Position numbers and translations under genes: made by a program
The notes under the pieces: model-generated
Databases searched by the model: none
Told to the model about the DNA's origin: nothing
The model's input: only the letters and a program-made list of their open reading frames with translations
Shown: positions 13,475 to 22,400 of the stretch, piece after piece
How positions within the stretch are numbered: the stretch's first letter is position 1
Layout: each line of letters starts with the position of its first letter
Assembly (NCBI GenBank): GCA_015143295.1
Contig: CM026565.1
Coordinates: 32,744,052 to 32,808,051 of the forward strand
DNA from: Tetracentron sinense
Taxonomy: Eukaryota > Streptophyta > Magnoliopsida > Trochodendrales > Trochodendraceae
Length of the DNA: 64,000 nt
Reading direction: 5' to 3'

Positions 13475-16400
13475 TTTTTATGAAGATAGATTATAAATTT
13501 TCATCGTTTGATGACCCTTGCTAATTTTTTACTATAAATTTTAACCATACTATTACAAACAATTTATTCACAATGAGAAGTTAACATGATTTTGGGGGTG
13601 AGCCACGTATGCATTGTCTTGAAAATGGGGTGCAAGAGCGGTTTAGGTGCTCACCTTGCTTCTGATTTAGCAATTGCTAGAATGAATATATTTTTTGTAC
13701 GGTATTCTAGTCTTTGTACAGGACAACTTTCCTTCTAATTTTAAGGTTACATAGAGGGACTCTTCTTTGAGTTTTGGATTGCTAAGATAAATTATACTTC
13801 AAGTGAGATTGAAGAACGAAGATTCTTTTTCACCGGCAGGGCCAAGATTACTTCCTTTTCTGGTAACAATATTGTATTGTATTAAATAAATGAGATGTGA
13901 ACAGAAAGAATGGAAAGAGGATTCCCCATCATAAAGGCATAAAAGAAAACATAATACAAAACTAGAATTGACTTGCAAAATAACACAGCTCAAATGTTCT
14001 CAGAATCCTCTGTTCTGATCCTTTTAAACTCCTTGAATATAGAAGGCCAATCAATCAAATATTGTGTGCTCACAGCTATATGTTTATTTTGGAACTGGAT
14101 GGACCTATTACCATAAGAGCTACTTCCACATTTGGCTTGCATGGGTTTATAATGGTGAGGATGGTTTATCCTACTTTTGGGCAAGTTCTTGCGCTTAGAG
14201 GGTGAAAATGCATTATTGTAGAAAGAAGGTTAATCAAACCTAAATAACCCTTCTTTAAGTAAAGTTATTGTTGCAACTAACAGTCCCTTGGGGACTATTT
14301 ACAGAGAACATCGTTAGGCTAAGCTTGTATTCCAGTTCTTGAAGTCCATCCACTTATTTATTGAAGCTATAATCTCCATGCCTAATTGTTGAAACAGCTT
14401 ACTCCAAGCTTTATTGTACTTGCTAGAAGAACTTCTAATTAAGCTTGTAACGACCCGGAATTTTAATAGAATAAAATTATGTGTTTCTGGGTCCTTAACT
14501 GAGGTTAATTAGTTAAGTGTTTGATAAATTTGTGGAAAGTAGGTTTGAAGGCGAGGAGCTTCACCATGGGGGGTTAATCCTTTTCCCGAACGCGTTGGCA
14601 GTGCCCGTTTTGTCCCTAGACGTCTTGAAAAGCGTGAAAGAGATAAAAACCTCTTCCATCTCTTTTTTTTTCCCTGTTATTTGTTATATTCTTTATGTGG
14701 AATGTATGTACGTTGATGGAAAATGGTCTGAGACCCCGTGAATGTGTTATGGGAAGGTGGTTGTGCGTGGAAATTGAGTAGAGGGGTGTAGCCCTCGGTC
14801 TCGGGTCTCAAAACCCCGGATTTAGACTTAATGTGTAAAAGGCATGGATGGAAAAAAGGTCGGAGACCCTTATGTGATGTTGTAATTTTATGTAGACCTT
14901 CGGGGAGCCCAGATCGAGTCCCGGATAAATTGTATCGTCACCCTGGGGTGTCGAAAAGTCGTTTTGCAGGTCGTATAAAGCTATAAACACATCCATTAGC
15001 CTGGAAACGTTCCCTAACGAGACGGTGTGTTACCGGATTTGATTCACGAGCGCGAGGCCCAAGTATTTCAGTTAACCAAGCGAGACTTGGGTTAACTAGG
15101 GTTAACCTGTGGTTAGAAAACCTAATCAGGGTTAAAGTATAATCCTCCGTGACTGATAGTCGGGAGTGGGTGGATTTGATATTCATAGATCCTCTTTGGC
15201 TAGGTCTGGAGTGGTGGTATTATGTGAGTCCTCAATGACTGATAGTCGAGAGTGGGTGGATTTCATATCCATAGATCCTCTTTGGCTAGGTCTGGAATGG
15301 TGGTGTGATGTAGTCCTCGTGACTGATCGTCAGGAATGGGTGGAGTGTTATCCATAAATCCTCTTTGACTAGATCAGGGGAGAACAGATTGTTGTGTTAT
15401 CTGATAGATATGTCGTACCGACGCTAAGTCAGTAGGTTGTGATACCTCTGATAGATATGTCGTCTGTACCATGGCTAAGTCAGATGGTTGTGTTATCTGA
15501 TAGATATGCCGTGAGGATAGAAGTCTCCACCGTGGCTGAGTCAAATGGTTGTGTTATCTGATAGATATGTCGTGAAGATAGAAGTCTTCACCGTGGTTGA
15601 GTCAGATGGTTGTGTTATCTGATAGATATGCCGTGAGGATAGAAGTCTCTACCGTGGCTGAGTCAGATGGTTGTGTTATATGATAGATATGTCGTGAGGG
15701 CAGAAGTCCCTACCGTGGCTGAGTCAAATGGTTGTGTTATTTGATAGATATGCCGTGAGGATAGAAGTCTCTACTGTGGCTGAGTCAGATGGTTGTGTTG
15801 TCTGTGATCTGAGAGAAATGTCGTGAGGATAGAATTCTTCACCGTGGCTGAGTCAGATTGTTGTGTTATCTGATAGATATATCGTACTATGGCTGAGTTA
15901 GATGGTTGTGTTATCTGATAGATATGTCGTACCGAGGCTGAGTCAGTAGGTTGTGAAGCCTCTGATAGTTATGTCGTCCGTACCGTGGCTGAGTCAGATG
16001 GTTGTGTGATCTGATAGATAAGCTGTGAGGATAGAAGTCCTCACCGTGGCTGAGTCAGATGGTTGTGTTATCTAATAGATATATCGTGAGGATAAAGTCT
16101 TCACCGTGGCTAAGTCAAATGGTTGTGTTATCTGATAGATATGCCGTGAGGATAGAAGTCCCACCGTGGCTGAGTCAGATGGTTGTGTTGTTTGTGATCT
16201 GATAGATATGCTGTGAGGATAGAATTCCCCACCGTGGCTGATTCAAATGGTTGTGTTGTCTGATAGAAATGCTGTAAAGCTAGAGTTCCTCACCATGGCT
16301 GAGATCAGATGATTGTGTTCGTTCTAGTGGGTGAAGATCCAGATTATGTATTGAGTCTATGGACTCAAGGTTATACGGAGTCTAAGGACTCAAGGTTTGA

Positions 16401-19400
16401 TTTCATTGGGTGTAAGTCCGGCTGATCTCGATAGTTATCATGGGGGTATGGGACGTCATGGTAACAAAATTGATGTTAACAAATTTGGAAATGGATAACG
16501 AGTCTACGGACTCTAACTTGAATGTTAAGTCTACAGACTCAAGGATAAAGGTTGAACACGGGCGAAGGCCAGTTGATTGAGTCTGCGGACTCAAGGATAG
16601 AGTGTACGCGGTTGTCTGGGATGGTAACCTAGTGGTGTAGACGATGATTGGATGAACTTGGAAATTGAGGTTGGGAACCTCGAAATAGGATGAAATAGCC
16701 CTGAGTGACCTCGGGTCATGGATTACAAGATTATATATTATTATAATATGAGAATTTTATTGCAATACTATATCGTTATTGATGATGATGATTGTTACTA
16801 GGTGAAAAATAGTCTAGATGGATTGTGGATTTTGCTGGGCTCTATAGCTCACTCCTCTCATTTTATATCTTCAGATTTGGAAGCGGTTGCCGATTGACAA
16901 GGAGTTATACTTGATAGATTCTAAAAGTGTACCGGCGCAGTTGTGGCGCCAAAAGTAACGGCTATGGTAGCCAGTGAGGTCACGTATTTGCTTATGATGG
17001 GTTATTGTGATGACCAGTTGTTATTGCTTATATAAGCTCATCAGAAAAGTTGAAAAATCCCCGCATTTTTGCAGGTAAAGTCTTCCGCATGTGTAGTTAT
17101 GACGAACGAGCACGCATCTTGGAACTTGATTTCCCAGGCACGGGTTCGGGGCGTCACAAAGCTAATCAGGTATGGGACATAGATAAAGTGAACCTTTGTT
17201 GAAGATGGAAAATTTGCAAGTCTATATGGAGGAAGAGGAGTATCTTGTTTATTCCTTTACCCTGAGAAATCCTCATCATAGTTGATGAACCAGTGGGGTA
17301 TATATTTCTCCCTTGTAACTAGAAGACCCGATTAACATAGCCCTTGATAGTTGATACCAAGACATGAATGAGAGTGACCCCTTAATTTCTAAGTAACTTC
17401 AGATCTTTTTCTCGTTTAGAGCAGACCCTTAATTTATTAACTTTAAACTATTTTGTAGGGGTGTCAACTGTCAGCGTGTTGATCCAGTCTGGGGGATTTG
17501 AGGCTTGGTCCGTGTCCACCATCCAGAAGACAGGGCTGAGCCGTAAATGTTGGTCCATGATGATTTCTGATTTTTCCTTTTTGGTAAAATAAGTTCCTAG
17601 GGTTGCCTATACCAAGAGGGGTTTTGAACCCAAACCTTGTGCCCATAAACCAGGCTCCGGCCTAGATATTCAGGCTGATATGACTGTCAGGTGGGCTTAG
17701 ACCTAAACATTTACAAATCAAACTGGGCCCAATATATGACAGGCTCCATTTTAACAAATACTGGACAGGGCTTGAGCCAGATTTAAGCCCATCCTGAGCC
17801 CGGGCTTGGGGATAAGACATACTAGGCCTCGGTTGGACATCCCAGGTTTAGTATGTTGACACTTGACAGGCCTCTTCTCAACTGATGTGTGAGCGCCCCC
17901 ACCACCAACACCCACCCATCCCAAATGATGCAGCTCAAGTGAGAAAGTGTTATATTGTTCACGTTTTTCTTCTCATGTGAAGGATAATTAGCATATTCAA
18001 ATCCCATCAAGCAGACCAAAGCTTAAGCAATGTGTTCTATGCATCTAAAGGGATCCTAGTCATGTTCATTCATCTCAACCCAATAGTGGAAAAGGAATAA
18101 AAGTAACATCAACCAAAGTTGATCAGGATTTCTAACACCTGAACCACATAGCCAAAAAGACACAACAAAAAAGAAAATGCTACAACCTGAATCATCTGAA
18201 CAAGATGTTCGCAGTTTGATGAAAGAGCTTCTCCATAAATAAACAACATTTTTTCTCGTATGGCATGCCAACTATCTCCAAAACCATTTCTTCTTAACCA
18301 AATCCTCTTGACAAGATCTTGCAGAGCCGTCCTGGTAGAAACATCAATAGGGAAAGCAAATAAAGAACTAGGAAAAGCAAAAAAAAGAAAAAGAGCAGGT
18401 ACATAGTTCATTTGCTTTTTTGCAATTTGTATTTTAGTGTCCACGTATGAAAACTGCTAATAGGGAAAAGGTAAGGGGAAAGAGAAAAAAAAAAGATTAA
18501 CACAAACAAGAAGAAGAATATAAAAAAAATGTCACATTAGGACATATCATCACAGTATATTGCATAAATTTTGCCAGCAAAAGCTTCCCAAGTTGAACAT
18601 GCAGAGTTCAAAAAATATGCCATATAAAAAATCCAATCAGTGCAAAAATCCATTCTCTCACAAAAAAAGGTTGCTTCATCACGAGAGTAAGCTTATCTAT
18701 TTTCTATCATATCTTTTATTTGTCAAATAGAATATTTTAGGTACGTACGGATTTAAAAAGAATCTCACTTTATATATCATAATATATTAGTCAACCTTAT
18801 CAAGATCTATAATAGCAAATTTATGAAAGGAATGATAATTTCTTCTTACATTAATAATGAATCCAACAGACGAAAGGGACCAATTATTCATGGAAGGAAT
18901 AAATAATTTACTTCTTATATTAAAAATGAAGATGTATTGAAGGAAAACAAGTACAAGTGAAGAAAGCTCTCTATGTGCAAAATTTCTCGACTTTACAAGC
19001 TTTTAGCAAGAGAGTCTACCGTATTGTTAACATTCCTAGGCATATGGAGATAATAAGGATCCACCCATTAGCCAACTTCATATGTGATCATCAGTGTTGC
19101 AAACCTCTACGAACCAACTCAATCTAAGGAATAAAATGATATCATTCCATCACCAGGTGCAATAATTTCAAGTCATCATCATTATTAGATTCCCAAACAA
19201 CCCTAGGAGTGAAAAAAATCATATTTCTCTTTATCAAAATAAATATACTTGAAAATTGGGGAGAACATGTTCATTCCAGAGAAGCAGCATGCTAGAGGAC
19301 AAATCTAACTCAATTCCATCCTTAGTGCGTCAGGGGGAATTGTACTAGTAAGGGATAAGGAGCGGTTAGGGGTTCTAGAGTCAGAATTGGGGACATTTTC

Positions 19401-22400
19401 GATACCCATCCTATGTCGCTAGAGAGGATATGACTTCAAGTGGGTATTTTTTGGGGTGTGTGGTCCATCTAGAAACACAGATGATATTATCTTTTGGACT
19501 AAACTGGATGATGTGAGTGTTAGGTGGGGTGTCCCTTGGTGCTTGGGGGGCGATTTTAATAGTATCTGGAATTCAAATGACAGAAAAGAGGAGTATGCAA
19601 CAAACGCTAAGATGAGGTTTAGGGCTTTGATTTTTTGTCAGGGTCTGATTGATCTGCCTTTGAAAGGGCTCGGTATACTTGGTCCCATTCCGATTCTAAC
19701 TTGAGGGCAAGCAAACTAGATAGGTTTCTGGTTTGTCCCGACTTGGAAAATAAGTTTCCAAACATTATCCAAACAGCTCTTCCTAGGCCAATATCGGATC
19801 ATGCTCCAATCGTCCTAGAGTCTGGACGTTTCAAAGGGGGGTTCCTATGCCCTTTAGATTTGAAAACTTATGGCTCGAGGATGATCGACTCAGGATATAG
19901 TGGCAGAGGTGTGGTATGCCCCGAGAGGATGGGGTCCCCCCAGTACCCGGTTCGGTCTTAAGCTCAAGGCCCTTAAGCTAAGACTAAAGGTGTGAAATAA
20001 GGAGGTCTTTGGATATGTTCAAGCTAGATTAGCTTCTCTCCTTCGAGACATTGGGGTTTTGGACAGCGTTGAGGAATCGAGACCCATCTCTGATGACAAA
20101 TGTCGTGTTAAGGAAACGAAAAACCTAGAATATGTGAATGTTCTGAGATTTGAAGAGATCAGTTGGAAACAAAAGGCGAGAATGCGTTGGTTAGAAGAGG
20201 GTGATCGGAATACAAAGTTTTTCCATAGAATGGCCAATTCCCACAAAAAAGAAACTTCATCTCTAAATTGAGGGTGGATGGTGCCTGGAAAGAATGAAGA
20301 GGCGAGGTTACCAAGAGTGTTGTGTCATACTATAGGGAATTGTACAAAGAAAAGGAACCATGGCGTCCAAAGTTGGACGGCTTTCCGTTCTCGAGTCTCT
20401 CCCCAAAACAAAGAGATACTCTAGAGGGTCCTTTTGAGATGGAAGAGGTTGCGAGGGTTATGCGAGGCATGGCCGTGGATAAGGCTCTTGGGCCTGATGG
20501 GTTTACAATTGAGTTTTATCAATCTTACTGGGAGATAGTAGGGAAGGATTTCCTAGAAGTGAGGAGAGAATTGTATAATTCGGGATCCTTTGATAGGGTG
20601 CTTAACAACACGTTTGTGGTCTTGATCCCAAAAAAGTAGGGTGTCTCGGATTTGAATGATTTTCGACCAATTAGTCTGGTTAGAAGTGTCTACAAAATTT
20701 TTTCTAAGGTCTTAGCAGTCTGACTCATGATAGTAATGGTTCTATCATTTCGCCGGAACAATGCGCATTTTTGGGCTATAGACAAATCCTAGATGGGAAA
20801 TTGATTGCCAATGAATATATAGATGAGTGCCTCCAGTCGAAGGTGCCAAGAATTTTATGTAAACTCGATTTAGAGAAGGTCTATGATCATGTCAATTAGG
20901 ATTTCTTGGACTATGTGCTTGGTAAGATGGGTTTTGGCATCAAATGACAATATTAGATGAAATCGTGTATTTCCACTATGTCCTTCTCCATTCTCATTAA
21001 TGGGAGTCCAGAGGGATACTTTTCGAGTTCTAGAGGATTAAGACAAGGAGACCTCCTGTCTCCGTTCCTTTTTGTTATTGTCTCAGAGGCCTTGAGTCAA
21101 ATGTTAACCGGAGCCGATGACCCTCTTTTCAATGGATTTTCAATAGGACAGGATCACTTGCACATATCTCATCTTTTGTTTGCAAATGATACCCTAATCT
21201 TTTGCAATGCCTCGAGTTTGAACTTGTTAGCACTTCGATGTTTATTCAGATGTTTTGAAGCGGTTTCAAGATTAAGGGTAAACTTGGAAAAATCGAAAAT
21301 AATAAGTGTTGGCGAAGTGGGGGATGTAGAAGTGTTAGCTTCATGTCTAGGATGTAAAGTGGGGTCGCTGCCATTTGTCTACCTAGGTATGCCGCTAGGC
21401 GCGGGCTTCCAAGCCAAGTCGGTGTGGGCACCGGTGTTGGAGAGGTTTGTCAATCGTCTATCAGGTTGGAAATCGCAATGCTTATCCAAAGGAGGAAAAT
21501 TGACTCTGATTAAGAGCGTCCTTAGTAGCCTTCCCACAAATTTCATGTCCACTCTTACAATCCATCGGTCAATCGCTTCTTCCCTTGAAAAGTTGCAAAG
21601 GAATTTCTTATGGCATGGGATAGAGGACAGTTTTAGATACCACCTAGTCGTTCAGGAATGAATATGTCGCCCAAAGAGTTGCGGGGGTCTGAATATGAAG
21701 TTCTTGTCAATAATGCTTTGTTAGGGAAATGGGTCTAGAGGTTTGGAGAGGATCGAGGGTATTTATAGCGGTCTGTTATAGTGGCCAAATATGGCGAGAA
21801 ATCCTGTTGGACTCCAAGGGAGGTCAAATCTACCTACGGGGTAGGTTTGTGGAAGAGTATCATGGCGATTGCCAATTAAGTGGTGCTGCATTTTCGCTAT
21901 CAGGTAGGCAGGGCTTACGAGGTTAGATTCTGGAAAGATATTTGGTGCGGTCTTGCAATACTAAAGGATGACTTTGGTAATATCTTCATTTTAATGGTTA
22001 ATAGGGACAATCTAATGAGGGATTATTATGAGTTGCATGATTCGGGGGTGGTGTGGTGTGGTGTCCAAAGTTGAGGTGGAACCTCAACGACTGGGAAGTC
22101 GAAGATTTGAGTAATCTTCTTCTGCATCTTGGATCCACCCCTTTGCGGCCTCCGAACATAGATGTTAGAATTTGGTCCAAGGACAACAATGGTCAATTTT
22201 CAATTAGATCACTGATACAGTCTCTAGGGTCAATCCCTTATGCACCTTTCCCTCATAGAATTGTGTGGAACCCAGGAATACCCTCCAAGATATCTTTTTT
22301 CTATGGACTGCAACTTTGAATAAAATTATTACTTGTGATCACTTAAAATCTAAAGGATGGAGGCTAGCTAATCGTTGTTTTTTGTGCCTTCGTGCAGAAT

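Larger units (their letters stand above)
14446..17158 (+). mobile_element. Solo LTR, 2.7 kb (Ty3-type), with minisatellites
   Basis: Starts TGTAACGACCCGG and ends GGGGCGTCACA, i.e. TG...CA with near-inverted ends. It is flanked by a perfect 5-bp duplication AAGCT at 14441-14445 and 17159-17163. No internal retrotransposon domains are present, so it is a solo LTR left by LTR-LTR recombination. The termini resemble those of large plant Ty3/gypsy families of the Del/Tekay kind (inference). Inside are an 88-bp repeat (about 15140-15360), a 61-bp repeat (about 15400-16330) and GAGTCTAAGGACTCAAGG-like words (16370-16600). It lies in spatacsin intron 2, antisense to the gene. Confidence 0.88.

Noticed and set aside
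15400-16330. CRISPR-like array
   Set aside because: Repeats are contiguous 61-bp units without unique spacers, inside an LTR of a plant genome.
14446-17158. Full LTR retrotransposon
   Set aside because: No second LTR, primer site or pol domains; the flanking duplication directly borders the single LTR.
17456-17847. hAT MITE
   Set aside because: Ends look right but no 8-bp duplication was found; kept only as a remark.
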